Source of the DNA: Chrysaora quinquecirrha
Taxonomy: Eukaryota; Cnidaria; Scyphozoa; Semaeostomeae; Pelagiidae
Assembly (NCBI GenBank): GCA_014526335.1
Contig: JACTAT010000044.1
Span: forward strand, 2,981,042-3,045,041
Length of the DNA: 64,000 nt
Reading direction: 5' to 3'
Shown: positions 14,173 to 25,342 of the stretch, in pieces
How positions within the stretch are numbered: the first letter of the stretch is position 1
Layout of the letters: each line of letters begins with the position of its first letter
Position numbers and translations under genes: made by a program
The notes under the pieces: model-generated
Databases searched by the model: none
What the model was told of the DNA's origin: nothing
The model's input: only the letters and a program-made list of their open reading frames with translations

Positions 14173-16137
14173 GGTTTATTAGTAAATTAGATATTTATCG
14201 AGTTTATATGTTAGTTAACTAGTTGGTTAGCTAGTAAGTTTGCAACCTGCCTACTTTCGTTGCAAGCATAGCTTGTATGTTAGTTAGTAAGCAAGATAGA
14301 AAGTTAGTTTGTATCGTAGTTGTATAGTTCGTTACTAACCTAGCTTGTTTTTGAGTACATTAGAGAGTTTGCGAGGTTTTTTTTAGTACGTTAGCTAGTT
14401 AGTTAGTGAGTTAGCAGGCTGGTTAGTTATGTTACAAGCATAGCTTGTATCTTAGAGAGTAATGTCGTTAGTTAGTTAGTTAGTTAGTTTGTTAGTCAAT
14501 TAGATGGTTAGCGGGTTTGTTTCTTAGTTAGTTAGTTAGTTGGTTATTGAATGAGTTAGCTAGCTGCTTAGTTAGTTTAAAGTTATAGCTTGTATGTTAG
14601 TTATTTAGATAAATAGTTAGCTTGTTTGTTTGTTTATTAGTTAATTAGTTAGTTTGCAAGTTTGTTTGTTAGCAAGTTCGCTTGACAGTTAGTAAATTTG
14701 TAAGCTGCATAATTAGGTTGCAAGCATAGCTTGTATGTTAGTTACTTAGTAAGATACAGAGTTTTTTAGCTATTTAGTTAGTTATATAGTTAGCGAATTT
14801 GGTTCTTAGTTAGTTACTTAGTTCGTGAGTAATTTGGAGAGTTTGCGAAGTTGTTTGTTAGTTACTTAGTTAGTTAGTTAGTTACCTAGCAAGCTGGTTA
14901 GTTACGCTGCAAGCATAGCTTGTCTGTTAGTTAGAAAGTTAGTTAGTTAGTTATTTAGTTTGCTTATAAGTTAATTAGAAACTTAGCAAGTTTGTTTGTT
15001 AGTTAGTTAGCTTGTTGGTTAGTTAGTTTGTAAGCTAATTAATTAGGTTGCAATATAGCTTTTATGCTACTTACTTAGTAAAATATAGAGTTAGTTGGTA
15101 AGTTAGTTAGTTTATTAGTAAATTATAAAATAGCGAGTTTCTTTGTTAGTTAGTTAGTTTGTTAGTTAATTTGTTTGTAAGTAGCTTAATTAGATTACAA
15201 GCGTATCCTACATGTTCATTAGTTAGTACGATAGAGAGCCAGTTGGTTAGTTGGTTAGTTAGCTTCTTAGTTAGTTATTTTGTTAGTAGATTGGATAGTC
15301 TACGAGGTTGTTTGTTAGTTAATTAGTTATTTAGTTAGTTAGTTTGTTAGCAAGCTGGTTAGTTACGTTGCAATCATAGCTTGTACGTTAGTTAGTAAGT
15401 TAGTTAGTTACTTAATTAGTTTGAATGTAATCTAGATAGTTAGCGAGTTTCTTTCTTAGTTAGTTAGTTATTTATTTCGTGAGTTAGCTAGCTTCTTAGT
15501 TAGGTTGAAAGCAAAGCATGTATCTTAGTTAGCTAGTTATTTGGTTAGTTGGTTAGTTAGTTTATTAGTAAATTAAGTAGCTAGCAAGTTTGTTTGTTAG
15601 TTAGTTAGTTTGTTAGTTGGTTAGTTTCTAAGCTGCCTAATTAGGTCGCAAGCATAGCTTGTTTGTTAGTTACTTAGTGAGATAAAGCAATAGTTTGCTA
15701 GTTGGTTAAATTGTTGGTAAATTAAATGGTTAGCGAGTTTGTTGTTAGTTAGTTAGTTAGTTCGTTAGTTAGCTAGTTAGTTTGCTAGTTTATTAGTTTC
15801 TTAGTTAATTCATTTGTAAATTATAAGCTGCTCATCTAGGTTGCAAGCATAGCTTGTATGTTAGTTAGTTAGTAAGATAGAGGGTTAGTTAGTTAGTTTG
15901 TTAATTAGTTACTTTAAGGCATAGCTTGTATGTTAGTTAGATATTTTAGTTAGATAGTTAGTTATTTAGTTTATTAGTAAACTAGATAGTTTAGCAAGTT
16001 TCTTGTAAGTTTGTTAGTTTCTTAGTTGGTTAGTTAGTTGGTAAATTAGATAGTTAGCGAGTTTGTTAGTTAGTTAGTGAGTTAGTTAGTTAGTTAGTTA
16101 ACTAGCTGCTTTGTAAGGTAGAAAGCATATCTTGCAT

Positions 16138-16168
<31 letters not shown>

Positions 16169-17749
16169 GGTTAGTTAGTTGGTTTGTTATTATTTTAGAT
16201 AGTTATCGAATTTTTTTGCTAGTTAGTTAGTTTCTTAGTTAGTTAGTTTGTAAGCTGCTTAATTAGGTTGCAAGGATAGGTTGTATGTTAATTGGTAACT
16301 AAGATAAAGTTTTAGTTAATTAATTGGTTAGTTAGTTAATAAGTTAGTTTGTTTTTGAGCATATTAGATAGTTTAAGAGATTGCTTGTTAGTTAGTTAGT
16401 TAGTTAGTTTTTTAGTAAATGAGTTAGCTAGCTGATTAATTAGGTTGAAAGCATATCTTGTATGTTAGTTAGTTAGTAATATAGAAAGCTAGTTAGTAAG
16501 TTGGTTAGTTAGTTACTCAATTAATTAGTTTGTTAGTAAACTAGATAGTTTGCGAGGTTGCTTGTTAGTTAGATAGTTAGTTAGTTAGGTAGGTAGAAAG
16601 CTGGTTAGTTACGTTGCAAACATGACTTGTATGTTAGTTAGTAAGTTAAATAGATAGTTATGTAGTTTGTTAGCAAATTAGATAGTTTTCGAGGTTGTTT
16701 GTTAGTTAGTTAGCTAGTTAGTTAGTTAGGTATGTAGCAAGCTGGTTAGTTACGTTGCCAGCATAGCTTGTTAGTTAGTTAGTTAGTTAGTTAGCTGGTT
16801 CGTTAGTTTATTTGTAATTTAGATAGTTAGCGAGTTTGGTAGTTCGTTAGTTAGTTATTTAGTTAGTGAGTTAGCTTTCTGCTTTGTTTGATTGAAAGCA
16901 TTTCTTTATGTTAGTAAGTTAGCTAGTTAGTTAGTTAGTTTGTTTATCAGTAAATTAGATATTTAGCGAGTTTATACGTTAGATAACTAGTTTGTTAGCT
17001 AGTAAGTTTGCAACCTGCCTAATTTGGTTGCAAGCATAGATTGTATGTGAGCTTGTAAGTAAGATAGAAGGTTAGTTCGTAGTTGGTTAATTAGTTACAA
17101 AGTTAGTTTGTTTTGAGTACATTAGAGAGTTTGCGAGGTTTTTTGTTTGTATGTTAGCTGGTTAGTTAGTGAGTTAGCAAGCTGGTTAGTTATGTTGCAA
17201 GCATAGCTTGTATCTTAGGTAGTAAGTTAGTCAGTTAACTACTTTGTGAGCGAATTAGATAGTTAGCGAGTTTGTTTCTTAGTTAGTTAGTTAGTTAGTG
17301 ATTGAATGAGTTAGCTAGCTGCTTAATTAGTTTAAATTTAAAGCTAGTATCTTAGTTATTTAGTTAAATATTTAGCTTGTTTGTTTGTCTATTAGTAAAT
17401 TAGATAGTTTGCAAGTCTGTTTGTTAGCAAGTTAGCTTGACAGTTAGTGAGTTTGTAACCTTCATAATTAGGTTGCAAGCATAGCTTTTATGTTAGTTAC
17501 TTAGTAAGATAGAGAGTTTTTTAGTTAGTTAGTTAGTTACATAGTTAGCAAATTTGGTTGTTAGTTAGTTACTTAGTTCTTGAGTAATTTAGATAGTTTG
17601 CGAGGTTGCTTGTTAGGTGCTTAGTTAGCAAGTTAGTTACCCAGCAAGCCGGTTAGTTATGTTTATTAGCTAGTTAGTTAGGTATGTAGCGAGCTGGTTA
17701 GTAACGTTGCAAGCATAGCTTGTATGTTAATTAGTAAGTTAGTTAGTTA
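7484..17749 (-). repeat. TTAG-orientation satellite block 3
   Basis: About 10.3 kb of uninterrupted array, with the core GCAAGCATAGCTTGTATGTT every 130-200 bp. Between cores lie TTAG runs, the AAATTAGATAGTTAGCGAG box, the TTTGCGAGGTTGTTTG box and a CCTAGCAAGCTGGTTAG box. Near 8940-9010 a short local duplication of TTTGTGAGTAGTAG occurs. A recent 1.45-kb tandem duplication lies at about 11985-14884. I see no gene, RNA gene or foreign insert in it. Confidence 0.94.
11985..14884. repeat. Recent 1.45-kb tandem duplication
   Basis: Sequence from about 11985 to 13434 is repeated at about 13435 to 14884 with an offset of 1449-1450 bp. Only a handful of differences were found by eye: GGACG/GGAAG near 12082, one T in a poly-T run near 12690, TTAGCG/TTATCG near 12737, GTAGC/GTTGC near 12811, and TTATTTG/TTGTTTG near 13170. 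The breakpoint falls inside the shared phrase ACCTAGCAAGCTG. Identity is above 99%, higher than between most other modules in the window. Confidence 0.9.
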
Positions 17750-18698
17750 CAGGGGCGGATCCAGCCAAAAATTTGGGTGGTGCATGAATTGAGGGTCTAA
17801 AATTTTTCGCCCACGGCAAATAATAGGGATAATGCTTTCAAACACAGGAATTATGGAAATGACACCAAAATTTAGGTTATTATAAAAGAAAACACACGTC
17901 TACTTCCAGCTCACCTGAATGCATAGAATTCTTCTGCTCCTCTGCCAAGCCTTTGCTCTCTTGGCAGTTGCAGCTCCGAAAATTCACACCGATTTAGGCC
18001 ACTAACTAACCTACTGTATTTACCTACATTTTTTACTCTATTTACATTTATCGACTCTTCTTGACATCTACTTCTTTTAAAAATACATCTTTCATTTCTT
18101 TCACCTTCAAGATTTTTTGATCCGTTGTCATTGATTCACTTTGAATTATACATCTCAACTGCAAAAGCCCAAAGCTGCGAGTTCATGTTCGCCATTTTGA
18201 AATCGTACAACAATTCAGTTGAATTGACTGATCAGCAGTTTCTCTGTTATTTCTTGATTCTGATGCTTACACCCTGAATTACCCCCTGAAAGTCCAATCT
18301 GCACCATCAGATACGGCCTCTGATTGGTTTATCCTTCCTGAGTGGTGCAAATCTGACGTCAGTGGAGCACTTTTGAGGCTTCTGATTGGCTTTCTGGGCA
18401 ATTGACAACCGTAAATTACGGACCACTGGTGCAATTCAGGATCAATTACAACCCAACAATTTCATTGGAAGAGAACTCAAAATTCTGTTCCGCAATTTAA
18501 TAATGACGACAATCAAGGGGGAGGACGAGCGTCACAATGAAAGTTTATTCTCGTCTCCGCTTTGACTGAAGAACACTGATTCCCAGTGCCCAAATCTGAA
18601 TATACCGTAAAAGTATATATGTCATAAAATACATATTTTTGCCAGCCAAATCTGACTGGTGCATCTGCACCCTTTGCACCCCTCTGGATCCGCCCCTG
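17750..18698. mobile_element. Non-autonomous DNA transposon, 949 bp
   Basis: The perfect 15-bp TIRs are CAGGGGCGGATCCAG (17750-17764) and its reverse complement (18684-18698). A second inverted motif, GGTGCA, lies just inside both ends. The interior is non-repetitive and shows no long frame. The flanks read AGTTAGTTA on both sides. Against uninterrupted paralogues at about 29350, 39360 and 41065, the extra flank is exactly 5 bp (AGTTA); 9 bp fits only if one tetramer was also lost. The ends resemble hAT-type termini, but the 8-bp duplication of hAT does not fit the 4-bp register without a 1-bp indel, so I leave the superfamily open. Confidence 0.85.
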
Positions 18699-20057
18699 AG
18701 TTAGTTAGTACGTTTGTTAGTAAAATAGATAAATAGCGAGTTGTTGGTTAGTTAGTCAGTGAACTACTTTGTGAGTGAATTAGATAGTTTGCGAGGTTGA
18801 TTGTTTGTTAGATAGTTAGTTAGTTAGGTATGTAGCAATCTAGCTAGTTACGTTGCAAGCATAACTTGTATGTTGGTTAGTAAGTTAAGTAGTTAGTTAC
18901 TTAATTTGTTAGTAAATTAGATGGCTTGCGAGGTTGTTTGTTTGTTAGTTTGTAAGTTAGTTATGTATCTAGCAAGATGGTTATTTACATTGCAAGCATA
19001 GCATAGCTTGTATGTTAGTTGCTTAGTTAGTTTGTTAGTTAGTTAGTTAGCTTATAAGTTAATTAGATACTTAGCAAGTTTGTTTGTTAGTTAGTTAACT
19101 TGTTTGTTAGATAGCTTGTAAGCTAATTAATTAGGTTGCAAGCATAGCTTGAATGCTACTTACTTAGTGAAATATGGAGTTAGTTGGTAAGGTAGTTAGT
19201 TTATTAGTAAATTAGATAGTTAGCGAGTTTCCTTGTTAGTTAGTTAGTTTGTTAGTTAGTTTGTTTGTAAGCAGCTTGATTAGATTGCAAGCGTAGCCTA
19301 TATGCTAATTAGTTTGTACGATAGAGAGTCAGTTGGTTAGTTGGTTAGTTAGCTTCTTAGTTAGTTATTTTGTTAGTTAATTAGTTATTTAGTTAGTTAG
19401 TTTGTTAGCAAGCTGGTTAGTTACGTTGCAATCATAGCTTGTACGTTAGTTAGTAAGCTAGTTAGTAACTGAATTAGTATGAATAGATAGTTAGCGAGTT
19501 TCTTTCTTAGTTAGTTAGTTATTTATTTCGTGAGTTAGCTAGCTGCTTTGTTAGGTAGAAAGCAAAGCATGTATTTTAGTTAGCTAGTTATTTGGTTTGT
19601 TGGTTAGTTAGTTTATTAGCAAATTAGATAGTTAGCAAGTTTGTTTGTTAGTTAGTTAGTTTGTTAGTTGGTTAGTTTCTAGTTTCTAGTTTCTAGTTTC
19701 TAGTTTCTAGTCTTAAGCTTTTAGTTAGCTGCCTAATTAGGTCGCAAGCATAGCTTGTTTGTTAGTTACTTAGTGACATAAAGAGTTAGTTTGGTAGTTT
19801 GTTGGTTTGTTAGTAAATTAAATGGTTAGCGAGTTTGTTTGTTAGTTAGTTAGTTAGTTTGTTAGTTAGTTAGTTAGTTTGCTAGTTTTTCAGTTTCTTA
19901 GTTAATTTATTTGTAAATTTGATAGCTAGCGAGTTTGTTTGTTAAAAAGTTAGTTTGATAGTTAGCTAGTTATAAGCTGCTTATTTAGGTTGCAAGCATA
20001 GCTTTTATGTTAGTTAGTTAGTAAGATAGAGTGTTAGTTAGTTAGTTGGTTAGTTAG
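18699..20057 (-). repeat. TTAG-orientation satellite between two insertions
   Basis: The satellite is normal and continues the module broken by the 949-bp element. It contains the AGTTTCT microsatellite at 19674-19711. There is no gene. Confidence 0.93.
19674..19711. repeat. 7-bp microsatellite (AGTTTCT)5
   Basis: Five perfect AGTTTCT copies sit inside a monomer, just before a GCTGCCTAATTAGGTCGC box. Imperfect versions occupy the same place in two sister modules (about 33851-33890 and 46400-46438), each with one T replacing G (TATTTTCTAG). The expansion predates those duplications and marks the higher-order unit. Confidence 0.92.
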
Positions 20058-20623
20058 CAGTGGCGTAGCCAAGGGGGGGCACGGGGGGGCGACCGCCCCC
20101 CCAATGATGGTCAAAGATGGTCCTCGTAATTTTTCGAAATCCGTGGAGAAAATGTGGGGGAGGAAAGGAAAGTTTTTCTCTGGTCGCTGTTGTACGGAGC
20201 CAAACGAAAATGAGGCAATATTATTGTCTTTAATGTAACCGCTGTTCTTGAGAGCCGAAATTTTTATTTTTTATTTCCAAATCACTTTGGCGGACAATGC
20301 AACTATTCGTCCGACAATTATTCGAAAGGTTTCAACCGTCAAAGATTCGACAAACACGTGTTGCGAAAGCAAATCCAAACAATAGACAGAAGGTAAATGT
20401 GTTAATGAGGTGCGAAATGTATTAAACTTTAGCGTCAAAGACAAAGCGAAATTTGCTATACACTGTAGTGTACCTGCTGCCGAGTTAAGTTTCATTTTCA
20501 ATTTGAACTGAAGTGGCAAGACGTTATCTTATTTCTGTTAACCAAAGATACATTTGAATTTTTTGGCGGACCTCCTGTCGGTAAGCAACGTTTAATAAGA
20601 AGTCAAAACTTCTCGAATTTAAC

Positions 20624-22393
20624 ATGGCAGAAGCGCCTCCTATTGATCTCTCAACCTACAAGTTTGATCCAAGCTTTCCACTTCCATCTAACCGTGCGGC
20701 AAAAGACCATGTCATTGGTAAAGGGCCAATTCAACCTGTGGAATTACGTTATCCTTCTGACAAGCGAGGCCGTAAATTTATTCCAGCATGGTACAAAAGG
20801 TTTCCTTGGCTGGAATACTCTGTATCGAAAGACAGAGCATTCTGCTTTTATTGCAGAATCTTCAATCAGCAGGTGAGTAATTTTTTGCATTGAATTTTGT
20901 ATGAAAATTTTGCTTTATTTTCGATACAAATTGTTATAGCCAATTAAGTAAGATTTATTTTCGATGAATTCTCAACTTTCGTTTTAATCTCTTTCATAAA
21001 AACTTGTAGGCCTACTAAATAGACATTTCCTCTACCACTTCTAGTTGTCATTCAAAGGCGAGCAAGCGTTTATTCAAATCGGCTTCAACACTTGGAAGAA
21101 AACGGAGGCATTCACAAAACACATGAATTCAGACTGTCACCGAAAGTCGATGGATTCATATCGATCGTGGAAGAAGCAAAAGCCTGTTGACTTACAGCTT
21201 TCAGAGGAGGCACAAAAGAAGGAATCCTATCGACAAGAGAAGGTATGACAAGATTTTCTCAATACTTGTAAGTTAGGGGCAATTCACTCCTTGAAATCTT
21301 GTACACCTTTGCTAGAAAGCCTATTGTTTTCATAAAAATCTCGTAGACCTTTTTGAGGATTGAATTGCCCCTCACTTGTAAGCGTACCTGGCATTTAGGT
21401 TGCTTTGTTTAGATAAATGAATTGGACAAGAAATTTTGGAAATTCACTTCTTAAAAATCTCGTCCACCTTATGTGACCGATTTCCAATGATTCCTGTCAA
21501 TTTTTAGGTTAAAAAAAACCGTTCAGTTATGGGAAAACTGATAAATACTGCAAGACTTCTTGGAAAATTGAATATGCCGTTTCGTGGACATAAAGAAGAC
21601 GAAGAATCGCTTAACAGAGGTGTTTTTAAAGAGTTTGTCTACCACATGTCCGAGTCGGATCCGATTTTGTTTGACCACATAAACAATTGTCAAGGTAATC
21701 TTCTGAGTTAAAATATCTAGTCATTCGTTTCTTCTCGTATCATTTTGCATTGCTTTATTTTGCTTGACAACGACACATTATGCTACTTGAAATTGAGACG
21801 TTGCCTTCTTTTTTCCAGCCAATGCAGAGTACTTGAGCCCCGAGATCCAAAATCAGTTAATCGATGTCATTGGTTCTTCGATTACGAACATAATCGTCGA
21901 AAGGATTAAAAAGGCAAAGTTTTTCTCTATTATGGCAGATGAAACCCCAGATAACAGTAGAACTGAGCAATTATGTCTTGTGGCCCGTTACGTTCTAGAT
22001 GGGGTTGTCGAAGAGCGCCTCCTTTCAATTCAACCGGTAGAAGAAACAAATGCAGAAACGCTCATGACAGTGATCTCTTCAAAATTGGAGGAACTGGGGT
22101 TGTCCATTACGCTACTGAGAGGACAATGCTACGACGGTGCCAGTAATGTCTCTGGAATCCACACTGGGCTCCAGGCAAGAATCAAAGATGTATCTCCAAC
22201 AGCCTTGTATACTCACTGTTACGCTCATGTGCTCAATTTGGTAATAGTTGATGCAATGAGTGCAAATAGCATTGCAAGGGATTTTTTTGGAACTCTCCAG
22301 AACTTATACGTGTTTATTGAAGGAAGTGCGAAGCGTCATGCAATATTCACTAAGCATCAAGATCACTTCAAGCCTTCAAATAAAAAAAAATAA
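20624..22393 (+). CDS. hAT transposase (ZMYM1/DUF4371-like), C-terminally truncated, four exons
   Basis: The protein of about 402 residues is encoded by exons 20624-20872, 21045-21242, 21508-21694 and 21819-22393. Introns are 172, 265 and 124 bp, all GT..AG, and the frame is kept across all three joins. The start is the ATG opening MAEAPPIDLS. A TTF-type zinc finger spans about residues 54-120: C74-x2-C77, then H109 and C114-H115 after the first intron. A DUF4371-type region follows with RGH near residue 177. The hAT RNase-H core begins at about 245: ADE with D252 is the likely first catalytic aspartate, GQCYDGASNVSG with D317 the second, and C345-x2-H348 the conserved pair. Reading stops in an A-rich stretch (KKK-stop). 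The distal core, third catalytic acid and C-terminal dimerisation region are absent up to the right TIR, so it is probably inactive as a transposase. The intact frame over four exons suggests a young copy. Exon joins are inferred from splice signals and family resemblance. Confidence 0.87.
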
Positions 22394-22703
22394 AGAACAT
22401 TGCATGGCTTTCTTCAATTTCAGTGTTCTTATAAAAAAACGTGTATGTTCTTGTTACAAATGTATTTAGGATTTACATTCAGGTACCATTTCTAATATCT
22501 AAATACTTTTCGTCAGTACAAATAAGTAATTGTATGTGGTGATTTGCCGTTTGATTTTCAAACCCAATTCTTCATCATCTCTATATCTGAAGGATACTGC
22601 ATTATATCTGGCAATTCTTGAAAGGGCGTGGTCGGTAGAAACAAAGCAACAAGAAGGGCGTGGTTAAGGAAAATTTTTTGCCCCCCCCCCAACAACTGGA
22701 CCC
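22394..22703. other. hAT 3' non-coding remnant
   Basis: This AT-rich tail between the transposase stop and the right TIR contains a C10 run just before the end (about 22681-22690). I could not recognise transposase C-terminal motifs in any frame. The simplest reading is an internal deletion that joined mid-gene sequence to the 3' end of the element. Confidence 0.6.
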
Positions 22704-22717
22704 TGGCTACGCCACTG

Positions 22718-23689
22718 TTAGTTAGTTACTTCAAGGTATAGCTTGTATGTTAGTTATTTAGCTAGTTAGTTAGTTAGTTAGCTAGCTTATCAGTAAACTA
22801 GAAAGTAGGCGAGTTTTTTTAAGTTTGTTAGTTTCTTAGTAAGTAAATTAGATAGTTAGCGAGTTTGTTAGTTGGTTAGTTAGTTAGATAGATAGTGAGT
22901 TAACCAGCTGTTTTGTTAGGTAGAAAGCATATCTTGCATGTTAGTTAGTTAGTTAGTTAGTTTGTTAGTTAGATGGTTAGTTTATTAGTAAATTAGATAG
23001 TTAGTGAGTGTGTTTGTTGGTAAGTTAGTCTTAGTTAATTAGTTTGTAAGCTGCTTAATTAGGTTGCAAGGATAGGCTGTATGTTCATTGACAAGTAACA
23101 TAGACTGTTAGTTAGTTAATTGGTTTGTTAGTTAATAAGTTAGTTTGTTTTTGAGTATAAAAGATAGTTTGCGAGGATGTTTGTTAGTAAGTTAGTTAGT
23201 TAGGTAGTTTGTTAGTAAATAAGATAGTAAGCTAGTTTGTTTCTTAGTAAGTTAGTTAGTTAGTTAGATAGTTAGTTTGTTAGTAAATTAGAAAGTTAGC
23301 GAGGTTGTTAGTTGGTTAGCTAGTTAGTGAGTTAGCTAGCTGCTTAATTAGGATGAAAGCATAGCTTGTATGTTAGTTAGTTAGTTAGTAAGTTTGTTAG
23401 TAAATTAGATAGTTAGCGATATTATTTCTTAGTTAGTTAGTTAGTTAGTTAGTTCTTTAGTGAGTTAGCTAGCTTCTTAGCTAGGTTGAAAGCATAGCTT
23501 GTATGTTAATTAGATAGTTAGTTAGCGAGTTAAATACTTTATTAGTGGATTAGATAGTTTGCGAGTTTGTTTGTTAGTTACCTAGTTTGTTAGTAAATTA
23601 GATAGTTAGCGAGCTGGTTAGTTATGTTGCAAGCATAGCTTGTATGTTAATTAGTAAGTTAGTTAGTTAATTAGTTAGTTAGTTTGATT

Positions 23690-23722
<33 letters not shown>

Positions 23723-23784
23723 ATAGTTAGTTAGTTAGTTAGTTAGTTAGTTTGTAAGCTGTTTAGTTACGCTGTAAGCATAGC
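22718..23784 (-). repeat. TTAG-orientation satellite block
   Basis: The array resumes immediately after the hAT insertion and runs to the strand switch. The same modules recur at about 34210-35280 and 46755-47830. There is no gene. Confidence 0.93.
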
Positions 23785-23810
23785 TAGCTGAATAACTCGC
23801 TACTTTATTT
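23765..23810. repeat. Type-1 strand-switch junction, copy 1
   Basis: The TTAG-oriented core is cut within its dyad (GCTGTAAGCATAGCT) and joined to AGCTGAATAACTCGCTACTT, after which the array continues in CTAA orientation. The same junction recurs near 35282 and 47832, where it reads AACTGAATAACTCTCTAC. This copy differs by a few bases. Confidence 0.88.
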
Positions 23811-24389
23811 ACTAACTAACATACAATCTATGCTTGCAACGTAACTAACCAGCTTGCCTACTAACTTATTAACTAACGAACTAACTAACTAACTAACTAA
23901 GTAACAAAAATCGTCGCAAACTAACTATTTCAATTATAAACAAACTAACTAAGTAACTAACTAACCAACTAACTGACTAGCTCTCTACTTTATTTACTAA
24001 CTCACATAAAATCTATGCTTGCAACGTAACTAACCAGCTTGCTAAATAACTAATTAACTAACTAACTAACTAGCAAACTAACTAATTTACGAACAAACTA
24101 GATAAATAACTTACTGACTAACATACAAGCTACGCTTGCAGCGTATCTAACCAGCTTGCTAACTAACTAACCAACTAACTGGCTAGCTCTCTGTCTAACT
24201 TACTAACTAACATTCAAGCTATGCTTGCAACGTAACTAACCAGCTTGCTAACAAACTAACTAACTAGCTAACGAAGTAATAAAAAACCCTCGCAAACTAT
24301 CTAATTAACTCATAAACTAACAAGTTAACAGACTAACCTACTTAATAACTAACATACTAGCCATGCTTGCAAGGTAGCTAACCAGCTTG

Positions 24390-24439
<50 letters not shown>

Positions 24440-25064
24440 TATTAACTAACATACAAGCTATGCTTGCAGCGTAACTAACCAGGTTGCTAATTAACTAACT
24501 AACTAACTAACTAACTAACTCTCTATCTTACTTACTAACTAACATATAAGCTGTGCTTGCAACATAATTAAGCAGCTTCAAAACTAACTAACTAACTAAC
24601 TAACTAACTAGCTAACAAACATCCTCGCAAACTATCTATTTTACTCACAAACAAACTAACTAAGTAACTCTCTCTAACTCTCTAACTTACTAACTAACAT
24701 ACAAGATATGCTTGCAAGGTAGCTAACCAGCTTGCTAGCTAACTAACTAACTAGCTAACGATGTAATAAAATACCCTCGCAAACTATCTAATTAACTCAT
24801 AAACTTAATAACAATGTAACTAACTAACCAACTAACAAGCAAACTAACTAACTAACTCTCTTTCGTATTTACTAACTAACATACAAGCTAATCTTTAAAC
24901 CTTATTAAGCAGCTTACAAACTAACTAATTATCAAGCTAGCTAACTAACAAACAAACTCGCTCGCTATCTAATTTACTAAGAAACTAACTAACCAACTTA
25001 TTAACTAAAATACAAGCTAGGCTTGCAGCGTAACTAACCAGGTTGCTAACTAACTAACTAACTA
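23785..25064 (+). repeat. CTAA-orientation island 1, left part
   Basis: Cores such as ACATACAAGCTACGCTTGCA and CAACGTAACTAACCAGCTTG recur between CTAA runs. The island resumes after the composite insertion at 27268. Its closest relatives are the islands at 35282-37692 and 47832-49011. There is no gene. Confidence 0.92.
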
Positions 25065-25342
25065 CAATGGCTGCCGAAAGTGTTGGAACGCCTGTGCTAA
25101 CATTCTCTTTCACTGCCTACTATTGCTTCACCCTCCCCCTCCTCCCCCTCAATCAATGTTGTTTAACACTACAATTTCCAGCTAATTCTGGACTCGCGCG
25201 ATTGCAAAGAGAATCATCCATAGTCTCAACATTGTTTGAGGGGAGGGGAGGGCTTAAGCTCGTGAATATGCTAGATTTACGGAAAATGTCAGTGATTCAC
25301 CCGAAAAATCTTGGGCGTTCCAACTACATTTGGCAGCCATTG
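25065..25342 (+). mobile_element. 278-bp MITE, copy A
   Basis: Terminal inverted repeats begin CAATGGCTGCC and end GGCAGCCATTG. A second inverted block, GTTGGAACGCC / GGCGTTCCAAC, lies just inside, giving imperfect TIRs of about 28 bp. TA lies on both sides of this copy. The interior has a pyrimidine-rich tract (CCCTCCCCCTCCTCCCCCTC at about 25132-25151) and a matching purine-rich tract near 25240. An open frame of about 92 codons spans it, but it starts in the TIR and resembles no protein, so I read it as chance. Confidence 0.9.

Larger units (their letters stand above)
20058..22717 (+). mobile_element. hAT DNA transposon, 3'-deleted copy
   Basis: The ends CAGTGGCGTAGCCA (20058-20071) and TGGCTACGCCACTG (22704-22717) are exact 14-bp inverted repeats of a widespread animal hAT type. 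The 8-bp target duplication TTAGTTAG (20050-20057 and 22718-22725) is perfect. The uninterrupted paralogue at about 34195-34220 equals the flanks with one TTAGTTAG removed, apart from one base, which independently confirms both boundaries. G-rich and C-rich runs lie just inside the ends. The element carries a transposase gene on the + strand that lacks its 3' half. About 320 bp of non-coding sequence then leads to the right TIR. At 2.66 kb it is shorter than expected for a complete element with this class of transposase. Confidence 0.95.

Noticed and set aside
20271..20519. 82-codon minus-strand frame upstream of the transposase.
   Set aside because: It lies in the 5' non-coding part of the hAT element, antisense to its gene, with no recognisable motif.
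20643..20876. Alternative + frame overlapping transposase exon 1.
   Set aside because: It is a shadow of exon 1. The other frame carries the zinc-finger cysteines and joins correctly to exon 2.
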